64,000 nt of DNA from Sagittula stellata E-37. Its GTDB lineage: Bacteria > Pseudomonadota > Alphaproteobacteria > Rhodobacterales > Rhodobacteraceae. How positions within the stretch are numbered: the first letter of the stretch is position 1; the number at the start of each line of letters is the position of its first letter. The position numbers and the translations under genes were made by a program. The DNA lies in assembly GCF_039724765.1 (NCBI RefSeq), contig NZ_CP155729.1, positions 2,985,501 through 3,049,500 of the forward strand, written 5' to 3'. The notes beneath the pieces were generated by a model. That model was not told where the DNA came from. It made no database searches and saw only the letters and a program-made list of their open reading frames with translations. This document shows, in pieces, positions 36,071 to 45,523 of the stretch.

Positions 36071-37012
36071 TCAGCCCTTCACGCTGGCAGCGGCGGCGGC
36101 CACTTCGGCCGCGGTGCCGATGTTGCGCACTGCGGCGGACCGGTCGATGCGGCGCACCATGCCCGACAGCGCCTTGCCCGCGCCGATTTCCCAGAATTCG
36201 GTCACGCCCTTGCCGACCATGTACTCAACGGACTCGCGCCACCGAACGGCGCCGCAGACCTGCTCGACCAGCAGGTTGCGGATCAGCGTCACATCGGTCA
36301 CCGCACTGGCACGCACGTTGGCCACCAACGGCACCTTCGGCTCGTCGATGTTCACGTCGTCCAGTGCCTCGGCCATGATATCGGCTGCCGGCCCCATGAG
36401 GTCACAGTGGAACGGGGCGCTGACCGGCAGAAGAACGGCGCGCTTTGCCCCCTTCGTCTTGGCGATCTCGACGGCACGTTCGACCGCCGCCTTTGCGCCG
36501 GAAATCACCACCTGCGACGGATCGTTGTCGTTGGCCGCGGCCAGCACCTCGCCCTCGGCTGCCTCTGCCACGACGCCACGCACCGCCGCGAGATCCAGTC
36601 CGAGGATCGCCGCCATGGCGCCTTTGCCCACCGGGACTGCCGCCTGCATGGCCTTACCGCGCGCGCGCAACAATCGGGCCGCGTCGCTCACCGTCAGGGC
36701 GCCCGCCGCAGTCAGCGCCGTGTACTCGCCCAGCGAGTGGCCTGCTACGTAGGACGCCGCCTCGATGCTCACCCCTTCGGCCTCAAGTGCCCTGAGCGCC
36801 GCGATGGACGTGGCCATGAGCGCAGGCTGCGCGTTCTCGGTCAGGGTCAGCGTGTCCTGGTCCCCCTCCCAGATCAGCGCCGACAGCTTCTCGTTCAGTG
36901 CGGCGTCGACCTCATCGAAGACGGCCCGGGCGGCCGGGTAGGCTTCGGCAAGATCGCGCCCCATGCCGATGGTCTGGGCACCCTGCCCGGGAAAAATGAA
37001 AGCGCGGGTCAT
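36071..37012 (-). CDS. fabD: Malonyl CoA-acyl carrier protein transacylase
   Basis: Loads malonate on ACP. 313 aa. FIFPGQGAQTIGMGRDLAE opens the protein, the nucleophile is the Ser of GHSLGEYTA, and PVSAPFHCDLM carries the catalytic His. It is the first gene of the fabD-fabG-acpP set; a 256-bp gap without a gene separates it from fabG. Confidence 0.97.
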   Translation of the reverse strand: MTRAFIFPGQGAQTIGMGRDLAEAYPAARAVFDEVDAALNEKLSALIWEGDQDTLTLTENAQPALMATSIAALRALEAEGVSIEAASYVAGHSLGEYTALTAAGALTVSDAARLLRARGKAMQAAVPVGKGAMAAILGLDLAAVRGVVAEAAEGEVLAAANDNDPSQVVISGAKAAVERAVEIAKTKGAKRAVLLPVSAPFHCDLMGPAADIMAEALDDVNIDEPKVPLVANVRASAVTDVTLIRNLLVEQVCGAVRWRESVEYMVGKGVTEFWEIGAGKALSGMVRRIDRSAAVRNIGTAAEVAAAAASVKG

Positions 37013-37174
37013 GGCCTCTCCTCAGCGTCTGATCCTTGGCCTTCAGGCAATACCGCCAGTGGGACAGCCATGCAACGCCTGCCGCACGATGCCTGTGCAC
37101 CTGCAGAGATTGCGCGGCAGTGCGGCACGGGCACATGTTGCGGAAATTCGCACCAACCCGCACAGGAGCAATCG

Positions 37175-38395
37175 ATGTCCCTGACCAACACCGCCACACG
37201 GTACGGCACCGTCGCCAAGACGCTGCACTGGGCCGTGGCGCTTGGCATCCTCGCCATGTTCCCCTTGGGGTTCCTCGCCTCGAACGCGGGGTATGACACG
37301 GCCGAGCAGCTGGCGACCAAGGCCACGCTGTTTTCCATCCACAAGACTCTGGGCGTGACGATCCTCGCGCTTGCCGTCATCCGCATCGCCTGGGCGGTCA
37401 CGCAGCCCAAACCGGTTGCGCTGCACCCCGACCGCCGCGCCGAGACCTTCCTGGCCGAACTGGTGCACTGGTTGCTGTACGGCAGCCTCGTTCTCGTGCC
37501 GCTGTCGGGATGGATCGAACACGCCGCGACCGAAGGTTTCGCGCCGATCTGGTGGCCTTTCGGCCAAAGCCTGCCCTTCGTGCCCAAGAGCCCCGCACTG
37601 GCCGAGGTCTTCGCCACCATCCACTACGTGCTGCAGTGGGTGATGCTGGGGTCGGTCGGGCTTCACGTCGCAGGCGCCCTGAAACACGCGCTGATCGACC
37701 GGGACGCCACGCTTCGGCGGATGTGGTTCGGGCGGACGGATGCCGGAGAGCGTCCGGCCCCGCGTCACACCATTGCCGCGCCCACCGGCGCGCTGGCCAC
37801 ATGGGTCCTGGCGTTTGCCATTGCCGGCGCCTCCGGCCTGTTCAGCCACGACACCAGTGCGTCCCCGGGACCGGCCCCGCTGCGCCCCGCGCTGGCGCAG
37901 GTCGAAAGCGACTGGCGGGTGACCGAAGGGACGCTTGGCATCTCTGTCCAGCAGTTCGGAAAGACGGTCGAGGGCTCCTTTGCCGACTGGACCGCCGACA
38001 TCGCCTTCGACGACAGCGAGGGCACGGGCCGGAAGGGCGACGTCGCCGTGACCATTTCGATCCCGTCCCTGTCGCTTGGCAGCGTGACAAAGCAGGCTCT
38101 TGGCCCTGAGTATTTCGATGCGGAGCAGTTCGCGACGGCGACCTTCACCGCACCGATCACCCGCACCGCCGATGGCTACGTCGCCGATGGGACGTTGAGC
38201 TTGCGCGGGACGGAGGTGCCGGTCACCCTGCCCTTCACGCTGGATCTGTCGGACGGCACTGCGCATATGGCTGGCACCACCACGCTCGACCGTCGCGCCT
38301 TCGGCATGGGCGAGACGATGACCGATCCGGCACAGCTTGGGTTCGACGTGCAGGTAAGCGTCAAACTGACCGCCACGCGCGCAGGCGGCTCCTGA
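37175..38395 (+). CDS. Cytochrome b561-YceI fusion protein
   Basis: A 406-residue fusion. Residues 1-180 are a cytochrome b561 of the bacterial CybB type: four membrane segments, with TLHWAVALGILAM, FSIHKTLGV and YVLQWVMLGSVGLHVAGALK supplying haem-ligand histidines. A fifth hydrophobic segment (about 208-225) leads to a periplasmic YceI lipocalin-like domain (about 240-403; WTADIAFDD, LRGTEVPVTLPFTL). CAGGAGC lies before the ATG. YceI proteins bind isoprenoids or quinone-like lipids, so the fusion may pass electrons between haem and a bound quinone. Divergent from fabD. Confidence 0.9.
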   Translation: MSLTNTATRYGTVAKTLHWAVALGILAMFPLGFLASNAGYDTAEQLATKATLFSIHKTLGVTILALAVIRIAWAVTQPKPVALHPDRRAETFLAELVHWLLYGSLVLVPLSGWIEHAATEGFAPIWWPFGQSLPFVPKSPALAEVFATIHYVLQWVMLGSVGLHVAGALKHALIDRDATLRRMWFGRTDAGERPAPRHTIAAPTGALATWVLAFAIAGASGLFSHDTSASPGPAPLRPALAQVESDWRVTEGTLGISVQQFGKTVEGSFADWTADIAFDDSEGTGRKGDVAVTISIPSLSLGSVTKQALGPEYFDAEQFATATFTAPITRTADGYVADGTLSLRGTEVPVTLPFTLDLSDGTAHMAGTTTLDRRAFGMGETMTDPAQLGFDVQVSVKLTATRAGGS

Positions 38396-38410
38396 CCCAA
38401 AAGGCCATCG

Positions 38411-38452
38411 GCACCCGGTCACCCGCGAAGGGAGACCCGGTGCTTTGCGTCA
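38411..38452. terminator. Terminator-like hairpin between convergent genes
   Basis: GCACCCGGTC pairs with GACCCGGTGC except for one C-C mismatch, around a GC-rich loop. It lies between the b561-YceI gene and the convergent DUF2185-like gene. Confidence 0.45.
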
Positions 38453-38465
38453 AGGCGAATGCGGT

Positions 38466-39131
38466 TCAACTGGGCAGAGTACGCCACCCCTCTCGCCACC
38501 GGATGATCCGTGTGCCCGTGGGCTTGCGCAGCAGTGGCAGCATCGTGTCGTCAATGTTGAGCACCAAGCCGATCGGTACATAGTCCATCGCTTGATCCGC
38601 CATGCGCGGCAGCCCGGCAGGATAGAAGACCCACCCCGTTTCTCCGTAGATGCGGGCGTATGGGCTGGTCTGCCCGGTCTCCGGCGAGGGCTGCCGCCGT
38701 TCGAGCGCGCCCACACTGGCCGCGCCGGACAGGATACGGCCGTCGACGAGGGCGCAGGCGAGAAAGCGGGCCTCTTCCTCATGCGCATTCGCGTCGGCGC
38801 GCGTCTCCGGAACGGCCACGATGTGCCATGGCCGGAACTCCACCAGACTGCCGGCCTCCAGTCCGGCCAGGTTGTGCGGCGCGCTCATCAGAATACCAAA
38901 CCAATGATCGTCAGTCTGTGTGTCCACCTGCACCGGCAGCCGCTGGCCGGCGTAGTCGTCCGGATTCGGCGCCACGAACTCCAGCATGACAACGTCACCG
39001 GGCTCCAGACGGGCCAATTCCGCTGTGCTGGGAATGAAATACGTATAGGGCGCCTCCGCCTTCAGCGGTCGCGGGTCCAGCAAGCGCCACGCCGCGCCGC
39101 CCCAGTCGCCATCTGGCATCACATCGAACAT
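38466..39131 (-). CDS. DUF2185 (Imm33-like) domain protein
   Basis: A 221-residue soluble protein with two parts. The C-terminal part (about 125-215) reads FLACALVDGRILSGAASVGA, then ETGWVFYPAG and PIGLVLNIDDTMLPLLRKPT, the pattern of DUF2185, a family also listed as immunity protein Imm33. The N-terminal part has LPVQVDTQTDDHWFGILM and GSLVEFRPWHIVAV, resembling DUF2314. No toxin gene is near, so immunity is only one option. It lies between two YceI-containing genes. Assignment is by eye. Confidence 0.6.
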   Translation of the reverse strand: MFDVMPDGDWGGAAWRLLDPRPLKAEAPYTYFIPSTAELARLEPGDVVMLEFVAPNPDDYAGQRLPVQVDTQTDDHWFGILMSAPHNLAGLEAGSLVEFRPWHIVAVPETRADANAHEEEARFLACALVDGRILSGAASVGALERRQPSPETGQTSPYARIYGETGWVFYPAGLPRMADQAMDYVPIGLVLNIDDTMLPLLRKPTGTRIIRWREGWRTLPS

Positions 39132-39310
39132 GCGGGAATACCTCCGTTCCGGGCCCTCTTTTCTGTGACGTTTGTGGCGCGATTGAGGAGGCGGGCCCTA
39201 CCAAGTGCTTCGAACGAAGCTCGAATTGGAGAGAGACCAAGGTCTGCTTGTCGGACCCCACATCTCGAAGGCGGCGCCTTGCAAGCGCATCCGCACCATA
39301 CGGATGGCCC

Positions 39311-39355
39311 CGAAAAACAAAGATGCCCGGCCTGCGCGGAAACGCAGGCCGGGCA
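39311..39355 (-). terminator. Strong terminator after yceI
   Basis: A perfect 13-bp stem, TGCCCGGCCTGCG/CGCAGGCCGGGCA, with a 6-base loop. Read on the minus strand it ends in TCTTTGTTTTTC, 56 bases past the yceI stop. Confidence 0.85.
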
Positions 39356-39410
39356 CTGTTCAGTCGGATGAATTGTGGCGGCACCGTATCCGCCGACACC
39401 CGTTGACGGA

Positions 39411-39980
39411 TCAGTCCGCCTTCATCGCCTCGACGGAAATCGACACATCGACCTCGTCGCTGACGTAGGGCGCAAACGCACCGAGGTTGTAGTCCGAGCG
39501 CACCAGCGTCGTGGTGGCGTCGAAACCGGCCCAGGGCTTGCCTTCCATGGGGTGATCCATCTGCTGGTTCAGCTTGGCATCCAGAACGACTTCCTTGGTC
39601 ACGTCGTTCAGCGTCAGGTCGCCGGTGATCAGCGCGGTGTCCTCGCCGGTCACTTCGATGGAGGTCGATTCGAAGGTCACCATCTCGTCGTCGCTGGCGT
39701 CGAAGAAATCGGGGGACATGAAGTGCTCGAACCGCGCTTCCCAGCCGGTCAGCATCGACATCACGGGGAAAGAAACGGAGACGGACGAGGCCGCCGGGTC
39801 TTCGGCATCCCAGTCGATCGTACCTTCGAAACCGGAGAACATGCCGGTGCCGGTCGAGTAACCGAGGTGGTCATAGGTAAAGACGATCTGGCTGTGGCTC
39901 GGGTCGAGCGTCCAGGCATCGCCGGCAAAGGCAGAGATCGGCAGCAGCGAGACGGCTGTGGCGAGAAGTACGGATTTCAT
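39411..39980 (-). CDS. YceI family periplasmic protein
   Basis: A 189-residue secreted protein, signal peptide ending ISAFAG (about residue 18). The mature part is a lipocalin-like YceI barrel: WTLDPSHSQIVFTYDHLGYS, GTIDWDAEDPAASSVSVSFP and LTLNDVTKEVVLDAKL are family-typical. YceI proteins bind polyisoprenoids. A second YceI domain is fused to cytochrome b561 1.2 kb away, so the two may share a ligand. The start at 39980 precedes a proper signal peptide. Confidence 0.92.
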   Translation of the reverse strand: MKSVLLATAVSLLPISAFAGDAWTLDPSHSQIVFTYDHLGYSTGTGMFSGFEGTIDWDAEDPAASSVSVSFPVMSMLTGWEARFEHFMSPDFFDASDDEMVTFESTSIEVTGEDTALITGDLTLNDVTKEVVLDAKLNQQMDHPMEGKPWAGFDATTTLVRSDYNLGAFAPYVSDEVDVSISVEAMKAD

Positions 39981-40081
39981 GGTGTCACCTTTGTGGACTG
40001 TAAGATGACCCTCATGTCGCGGCATTGCAGCATTCGCACAACTGGTGCTGACTCAACAGGTTGTGTTGATTTTCGAACAGG

Positions 40082-40339
40082 TCAGTCGCTTGCCGGCGAC
40101 TTCGCGAGGACGATCATCGACATGCCCATGATCAGCATGAAGAGTGAGACGCCCATCTTTATCAGCCGCAGATCGGTGGGGCCGTGTCCGCCCCCCACAA
40201 GCCATATGCCGAAGGCAGACACCATCAGGCCCATGCCGGCGCACAAAAGGATGATGCGGACAAGCAGGTGGCGGACCTGGCCCAGTTCCACGGCGTCCGC
40301 GGCCTCATGACCCTCCGTTGCCCCTGCCATCGCCTTCAT
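40082..40339 (-). CDS. Small two-TM membrane protein, unknown function
   Basis: 85 residues with two membrane segments, about 24-48 (LLVRIILLCAGMGLMVSAFG) and 60-79 (MGVSLFMLIMGMSMIVLAKS), and a 20-residue polar N-terminus. No family was recognised. It is 100 bp upstream of yceI on the same strand, so co-transcription is possible. The frame is open further upstream, but that part has no motifs; I chose the ATG directly before the polar N-terminus, with GGGAG nearby. Confidence 0.6.
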   Translation of the reverse strand: MKAMAGATEGHEAADAVELGQVRHLLVRIILLCAGMGLMVSAFGIWLVGGGHGPTDLRLIKMGVSLFMLIMGMSMIVLAKSPASD

Positions 40340-40947
40340 TCCCGGTCTCCCGTCCCTTGCTGACCTTCGTGGCCCGTCGACGTCCGTGCGAGCGTAAACG
40401 GCAAAACCGACGGGAATGCGGCGCCTTCCGGGAAACTCCGGGGCAGAAGGAACCTGGCCTGGCGATTGCGCCGGACCTCCTTCGACAGAAGCGGGCCAAG
40501 CGCTTGACAGGTGAGTTTGCCAGGGGCCCACGGTCAGTGGCCCGTCACGATCCGCCTGACGCAGGATCCCAGCGCCGCCCAGCGATCCAGTTGGAATTAC
40601 GCGGCTCTTGCGCCCTGACCACCGCAAGCCAGATGGCCACCGCCGCGACCGTTCCCGACAGCACCGCTTGTTGCAGATAGTCCCAACCCGTCCTAAATAA
40701 TCGTGGCCTATTACCACATCCTTCACCTTGCGCTGGACACTAAGGTTGATCCGGCCGCCAATGTGACAGCCAACGGGCATTTCCGGGTCCGCCGGGACCG
40801 CTCCCGCGGCGTCTTGCAATGGCCGGCAAAGCGTGTATACGGGCGCTTCCTTCCGCATGAACGGTTGAACCGCGCGGTCTCTCGTGGGTCGGGCGCGGAA
40901 GGCAAAGCCCGCCCTTTGAAACGCGCCTTGATAGAAATGGAGTGCAC
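40340..40947. other. 608-bp region upstream of rpsF
   Basis: No gene is supported. A minus-strand frame at 40555-40690 encodes one hydrophobic segment (AVLSGTVAAVAIWLAVV) but lacks a good start. The last 250 bp before rpsF probably hold its promoter and leader, including a GGGCG...CGCCC pairing near 40889-40916. Confidence 0.4.
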
Positions 40948-41310
40948 ATGCCGCTTTACGAGCATGTCTTTATCTCGCGCCAGGACCTGTCCAACGCGCA
41001 GGCCGAAGGCCTTGTCGAACACTTCTCCACAGTGCTGAAGGACAATGGCGGCAACGTCATCGAGTCCGAGTACTGGGGCGTGAAGACCATGGCCTTCAAG
41101 ATCAACAAGAACCGCAAGGGCCACTACGCCTACCTGCGCACCGACGCCCCGTCGTCCGCCGTGCAGGAAATGGAACGCCTGATGCGCCTGCATGACGACG
41201 TCATGCGCGTCCTGACCATCAAGGTCGATGCGCACGAGGAAGGCCCCTCCGTCCAAATGCAGAAGAAAGACGAGCGTGGCGACCGCCGCGAGCGTCGTCC
41301 CCGCGACTGA
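40948..41310 (+). CDS. rpsF: 30S ribosomal protein S6
   Basis: Pairs with S18 on the 30S platform. 120 aa. MPLYEHVFISRQDLSNAQAE and YWGVKTMAFKINKNRKGHY are typical, with a charged C-terminal tail. I chose the ATG at 40948; a GTG two codons earlier is also in frame. First gene of rpsF-rpsR-rplI. Confidence 0.97.
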   Translation: MPLYEHVFISRQDLSNAQAEGLVEHFSTVLKDNGGNVIESEYWGVKTMAFKINKNRKGHYAYLRTDAPSSAVQEMERLMRLHDDVMRVLTIKVDAHEEGPSVQMQKKDERGDRRERRPRD

Positions 41311-41336
41311 TCCCCAGAGAACAAGGAGCATAAACC

Positions 41337-41564
41337 ATGGCTGCAAAACCGTTTTTCCGCCGCCGGAAGGTCTGCCCGTTCTCCGGTGAGAACGCGCCCA
41401 AGATCGACTACAAGGACACCCGCCTCCTGCAGCGCTACATCTCCGAGCGTGGCAAGATCGTGCCGTCCCGCATCACCGCCGTCTCGGCAAAGAAGCAGCG
41501 TGAACTGGCCCGTGCGATCAAGCGCGCCCGTTTCCTCGCCCTGCTTCCCTACGCCGTGAAGTAA
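41337..41564 (+). CDS. rpsR: 30S ribosomal protein S18
   Basis: 75 aa, standard length. [20 protein letters not shown] and [19 protein letters not shown] are diagnostic. It lies 26 bp after rpsF with AAGGAG before the ATG. Confidence 0.97.
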   Translation: MAAKPFFRRRKVCPFSGENAPKIDYKDTRLLQRYISERGKIVPSRITAVSAKKQRELARAIKRARFLALLPYAVK

Positions 41565-41574
41565 GGAGGCCAAC

Positions 41575-42192
41575 ATGCAAGTCATTCTTCTCGAACGCGT
41601 GGCCAAGCTTGGCCAGATGGGCGACGTCGTGGACGTCAAGCCCGGTTTCGCGCGCAACTACCTGCTGCTGCAGGGCAAGGCCCTGACCGCCTCCAAGGAG
41701 AACATCGCCTCCTTCGAAGCGCAGAAGGCACAGCTCGAAGCACGTAACCTGGAATCCAAGAAAGAGGCCGAAGCACTGGCCGACCGTCTGGGTGGCCAGC
41801 AGTTCGTCGTGATTCGTCAGGCCTCCGATGGTGGCAACCTCTACGGCTCCGTCACCACTCGTGACGCGGCCGACGTGGCCACCGCCGAGGGCTTCTCGAT
41901 CGATCGCAAGCAGATCCTGATCCGTACCCCGATCAAGGAACTCGGCCTGCACGAGATCGAGGTGCACCTGCACCCCGAGGTCATGGTCACCGTGACCCTC
42001 AACGTCGCGCGCTCCCCCGAGGAGGCTGAGCTTCAGGAATCCGGCAAGTCCATCCAGGAACTCGCCGCAGAGGAAGAAGCACAGGCCGAATTCGAAGTGT
42101 CGCAACTGTTTGACGACATCGGCTCTGCCGCGTCCGACGACGACGATGCACCGTCTGCCCCGGCTACGGCCGCAGAGGGCGACGACGACTGA
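41575..42192 (+). CDS. rplI: 50S ribosomal protein L9
   Basis: Binds 23S rRNA domain V with a long connecting helix. 205 aa; the conserved N-terminus [20 protein letters not shown] and [17 protein letters not shown] are intact. The acidic C-terminal tail past residue 150 is an extension common in alphaproteobacteria. A strong terminator follows. Confidence 0.97.
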   Translation: MQVILLERVAKLGQMGDVVDVKPGFARNYLLLQGKALTASKENIASFEAQKAQLEARNLESKKEAEALADRLGGQQFVVIRQASDGGNLYGSVTTRDAADVATAEGFSIDRKQILIRTPIKELGLHEIEVHLHPEVMVTVTLNVARSPEEAELQESGKSIQELAAEEEAQAEFEVSQLFDDIGSAASDDDDAPSAPATAAEGDDD

Positions 42193-42219
42193 CAGGCTTT
42201 GTGCCTCAGACATTGAAAA

Positions 42220-42250
42220 CCGCGCGGTCCCGGATCGCGCGGTTTTTTTT
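42220..42250 (+). terminator. Terminator of the rpsF-rpsR-rplI operon
   Basis: CCGCGCG/CGCGCGG stem followed by eight T residues, 27 bases after the rplI stop. Confidence 0.92.
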
Positions 42251-42374
42251 CGTTCGCACATCCGAATGCGAGCCGCCGCGCCAGTATTAATTCGGGCATA
42301 CGCAGATTTGGTCAGAATTTGTAAACGTTGGCGGCTTAGGGATTGACGGAACAAAAGGCTTCCAGAGGTGTCCC

Positions 42375-43721
42375 ATGTGGCCGTTCAAGTCCATCGCTCC
42401 CCAGACCGCATCTCCTAGCTCGGAGGAACTCGATCTTGCCAACATGGTGACCGACACCCATGCCGTCATTCGGTTCAAACCAGACGGGCAGATCGAATGG
42501 GCGAACGACTTGTTCCTCGCCGTTCTCGGATACACAAAGGAAGAACTTGACGGTAAGAACCACTCGCTGTTCGTGGACAAGGCCTACCGCGAAGGCGCCG
42601 AATACGCCTCTTTCTGGGACAGACTCCGGAACGGCGAAACGTTCACCAGCCAGTTCCCGCGTGTCACGAAATCCGGGGATCTGGTCTACATACAGGCCTG
42701 CTACTCGCCGGTTATGGGCGACGATGGCAAGGTTCGTGCGGTCATCAAGGTCGCCTCTGACGTGACCGAACGCCAGCTTGCCATCAACGACCTGAAAAAC
42801 TCTCTTGAGGCCCTGTCGACGGGGGACCTGACACGCCATGTCGCGCCGTGCAGCGCGCCGGATCTCAATTCGCTTGCCGAGACGTTCAACGCTTGCATGA
42901 ACCAGTTGTCGGAACTGATGACGAACGTGAAAAACGTTTCGAGCGACGTGAACCGCACCGCCGACGAGATGATGGCAACGGCGGACGACCTCTCCCGCCG
43001 TACGGAAACGCAGGCCGCCACGCTGGAGCAGACCGCAGCCGCCGTGGATCAGCTGACCTCCACCGCACGTTCGGCCGCGACGAATGCGAACGAGGTGCGC
43101 AACGTCGCGAACCACACCCGCACCGCCGCCGAGGGCGGGCGCACCCTTGTCGCCAACCTGACTTCGGCCATGGACAAGATCGAAGGCTCGTCCAACCAGA
43201 TCAGCCAGATCATCGCGGTGATCGAGGGCATCGCCTTCCAGACCAACCTGCTGGCCCTGAACGCCGGAGTGGAGGCCGCGCGCGCTGGCGACTCCGGGCG
43301 GGGCTTTGCTGTCGTGGCGTCCGAAGTCCGGGGGCTGGCGCAGCGCAGTTCCGAATCCGCGAACGAGATCAAGGCGCTGATCCAGGCCAGCTCGGAACAT
43401 GTCGGAGAGGGTTCCGATCTCGTGGGCCGCGCAACCACGGAGTTCGAGACGATCTTCCAAGGCGTGAACGGGATTTCGGAACGTGTCCAGGAAATCGCGC
43501 ACGGCATGGAAGAGCAAAGCCAGACGCTGGCGGAAATCAACTCCTCCGTCTCGCAGCTCGATCAGGTCACCCAACAGAACGCCGCGATGGTGGAAGAGTC
43601 CCGGGACTCCAGCAGCCGCCTCCAGGGCGGCGCCCGCGAACTTCTGACCGAGATCGACTTCTTCACGGTCAGCGAAACAGGCAGTTCCGGAAGCTTTCAG
43701 GCGTATCAGACCGCCGTCTGA
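42375..43721 (+). CDS. Soluble PAS-domain chemoreceptor (MCP)
   Basis: A 448-residue chemoreceptor without membrane segments. A PAS domain covers about 25-135: [37 protein letters not shown] and DVTERQ at its end. The signalling domain shows [20 protein letters not shown] and [20 protein letters not shown]. This resembles BdlA/Aer-like receptors that sense redox state or a cytoplasmic ligand. The PAS cofactor is not known. It is separated from rplI by a terminator. No che genes are nearby. Confidence 0.9.
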   Translation: MWPFKSIAPQTASPSSEELDLANMVTDTHAVIRFKPDGQIEWANDLFLAVLGYTKEELDGKNHSLFVDKAYREGAEYASFWDRLRNGETFTSQFPRVTKSGDLVYIQACYSPVMGDDGKVRAVIKVASDVTERQLAINDLKNSLEALSTGDLTRHVAPCSAPDLNSLAETFNACMNQLSELMTNVKNVSSDVNRTADEMMATADDLSRRTETQAATLEQTAAAVDQLTSTARSAATNANEVRNVANHTRTAAEGGRTLVANLTSAMDKIEGSSNQISQIIAVIEGIAFQTNLLALNAGVEAARAGDSGRGFAVVASEVRGLAQRSSESANEIKALIQASSEHVGEGSDLVGRATTEFETIFQGVNGISERVQEIAHGMEEQSQTLAEINSSVSQLDQVTQQNAAMVEESRDSSSRLQGGARELLTEIDFFTVSETGSSGSFQAYQTAV

Positions 43722-43753
43722 CACCGCGGCTTGTCCGCCACACAGTCTCGGGC

Positions 43754-43780
43754 AAAAAAAGCCGCCCCGATGAGGGCGGC
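43754..43780 (-). terminator. Terminator after tig
   Basis: GCCGCCC/GGGCGGC stem followed by seven T residues when read on the minus strand; 54 bases beyond the tig stop. Confidence 0.88.
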
Positions 43781-43833
43781 TCCGGTGCTTGGCTTTCCCG
43801 ACCGGCGGTTTCTGTCCCGCCAGCCGCATCGGA

Positions 43834-45162
43834 TCACTCTTCCTCGAGTGCCTCGACTTCTTTCTCAAGCTCTTCCTTGGAGACTTCCTTCTCCGTGACC
43901 TGCGCCTGATCGGCGATGTGGTCGATGACCTTGTCCTCGAAGATCGGCGCACGAAGCTGTTGCTGCATCTGTGCGTTCTGGCGGACGAAGTCGAAGAAGG
44001 CGCGCTCCTGACCCGGATACTGGCGGGCCTGGTTCATGATCGCCTGCGTCATCTCGGCGTCGGTCACCTCGACCTCTGCCTTCTGACCCAGTTCGGCCAG
44101 CAGCAGACCAAGGCGCACGCGGCGCTCCGCCAGATTCATATGCTCTTCGGTCGGCTCGATCGTGTCGTGGTTGTGGTCGTGCACGTCCGGGTTCTCTTCG
44201 TGCCACAGCTGGTGCGCGATCTGCTTGGCTTCGGCGTCCAGCAGGGTCGGCGGCAGATCGAAGGACACCATGCCGTCAAGCTGGTCCAGAAGGCCACGCT
44301 TCATGACCTGGCGCGCGGCACCGGCATATTCGGCCTCAAGACGCTCACGGATCTGACCCTTCAGGCTTTCTAGGTCTTCGGAACCGAACTTCTTGGCCAG
44401 CTCGTCGTCGATCTCGGCAGCCTTGGCAGCCTTCACTTCCTTGATCTTGCACTCGAAGGTCGCGTCCTTGCCGGCAAGGTTCTCCGCACCGTATTCTTCC
44501 GGGAACTTCACCTCGACGACCTTCTCATCCCCCGCGGAGACCCCCGCGAGCTGTTCTTCGAAGCCCGGGATGAAGGAGCCAGAGCCCAGCACCAGCGGAT
44601 AGTCCTCTGCCGCGCCGCCGTCGAACGCTTCGCCGTCGACCTTGCCCAGGAAGTCGAACACCACCTGGTCGCCGTCCTCTGCCGGACCTTCCTTGGTCTC
44701 GAAGTCCTTGGCGGTGGAGGCGAGGTTGTTCAGCGCGTCGTCCACGGACGCATCGTCGGCCTTCACCACAAGCTTCTGGACAGTGATGGTGGACAGGTCG
44801 ATCTCGGGGACTTCCGGCAGCGCTTCGTAGGACATCTCGACGCGCACGTCGTCGCCTTCCTTCCACTCTTCGCCATCCACCATCTTCACTTCCGGCTGCA
44901 GCGCCGGGCGATCGCCGGTGTTCTCGAAGTGCTCGTTCATGGCACCGTCGATGACTTCCTGCATCGTCTCGCCCAGAACGCGCGGGCCGAACTGCTTCTT
45001 GAGCAGAGCAAGCGGCACCTTGCCCTTGCGAAAGCCCTTCATCTCGATGTCCGGTTGCGCCTCTTTCAGCTTGGCGGTGACTTTCTCGTCCAGCTCGGCC
45101 GCCGTCACGGTGATGGCATAGCCGCGCTTGAGGCCTTCGTTCAGCGTCTCGGTGACCTGCAT
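43834..45162 (-). CDS. tig: Trigger factor
   Basis: Ribosome-bound chaperone and prolyl isomerase. 442 aa. The ribosome-binding tail is [17 protein letters not shown], the FKBP-type domain lies around 155-245 ([17 protein letters not shown]), and the C-terminal arms follow. The acidic C-terminus ends VEALEEE. The start at 45162 ([15 protein letters not shown]) is standard; open frame upstream is unsupported. Confidence 0.97.
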   Translation of the reverse strand: MQVTETLNEGLKRGYAITVTAAELDEKVTAKLKEAQPDIEMKGFRKGKVPLALLKKQFGPRVLGETMQEVIDGAMNEHFENTGDRPALQPEVKMVDGEEWKEGDDVRVEMSYEALPEVPEIDLSTITVQKLVVKADDASVDDALNNLASTAKDFETKEGPAEDGDQVVFDFLGKVDGEAFDGGAAEDYPLVLGSGSFIPGFEEQLAGVSAGDEKVVEVKFPEEYGAENLAGKDATFECKIKEVKAAKAAEIDDELAKKFGSEDLESLKGQIRERLEAEYAGAARQVMKRGLLDQLDGMVSFDLPPTLLDAEAKQIAHQLWHEENPDVHDHNHDTIEPTEEHMNLAERRVRLGLLLAELGQKAEVEVTDAEMTQAIMNQARQYPGQERAFFDFVRQNAQMQQQLRAPIFEDKVIDHIADQAQVTEKEVSKEELEKEVEALEEE

Positions 45163-45523
45163 CGTCTCTTCCCTCGAATGAAGACGCGCCCCACGATGGG
45201 GGCGCAATTGAATTTGGCACCTTCTATTGACACGAGGACAACAGTGCAAGCGGGTTTGGCCGCCGCCCGCGCCACGGCGCGGGAGCATCTCCCGTTCGCC
45301 CCCGGCGCTCTGGGGGGCCAGGCTCGCGGAAGGACGCGGACTTCGGCGTTTGCATCATGCACGAGGGCCGGAATCGTGAGCCCACTTGATCGGGGATCTC
45401 CCGAACCTTGTTCCCTCAACAAAATCTCGCCAGCGACCAGAGACAATCTGCATCGCCTAAATCTAATGTTCAGATTTGAGGACCATTTTGGAGCTCATCG
45501 GCATATTTGAAAGGTGTTCCGCC
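45163..45523. other. Divergent intergenic region tig-torT
   Basis: 361 bp without a supported gene. The half near torT is less GC-rich and carries the inverted repeat given separately. Confidence 0.45.
45458..45478. promoter_or_regulatory. Inverted repeat upstream of torT
   Basis: TAAATCT-AATGTTC-AGATTTG contains AAATCT/AGATTT arms with a 7-base spacer, 46 bases upstream of the torT ATG. It could be an operator or the edge of a promoter. Confidence 0.45.

Noticed and set aside
40555..40690. Small minus-strand peptide with one hydrophobic segment
   Set aside because: No ribosome site or credible start; only the hydrophobic stretch is suggestive.
45163..45446. Minus-strand ORF between tig and torT
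   Set aside because: Arg/Pro-rich text without motifs or ribosome site; it overlaps the tig promoter region.
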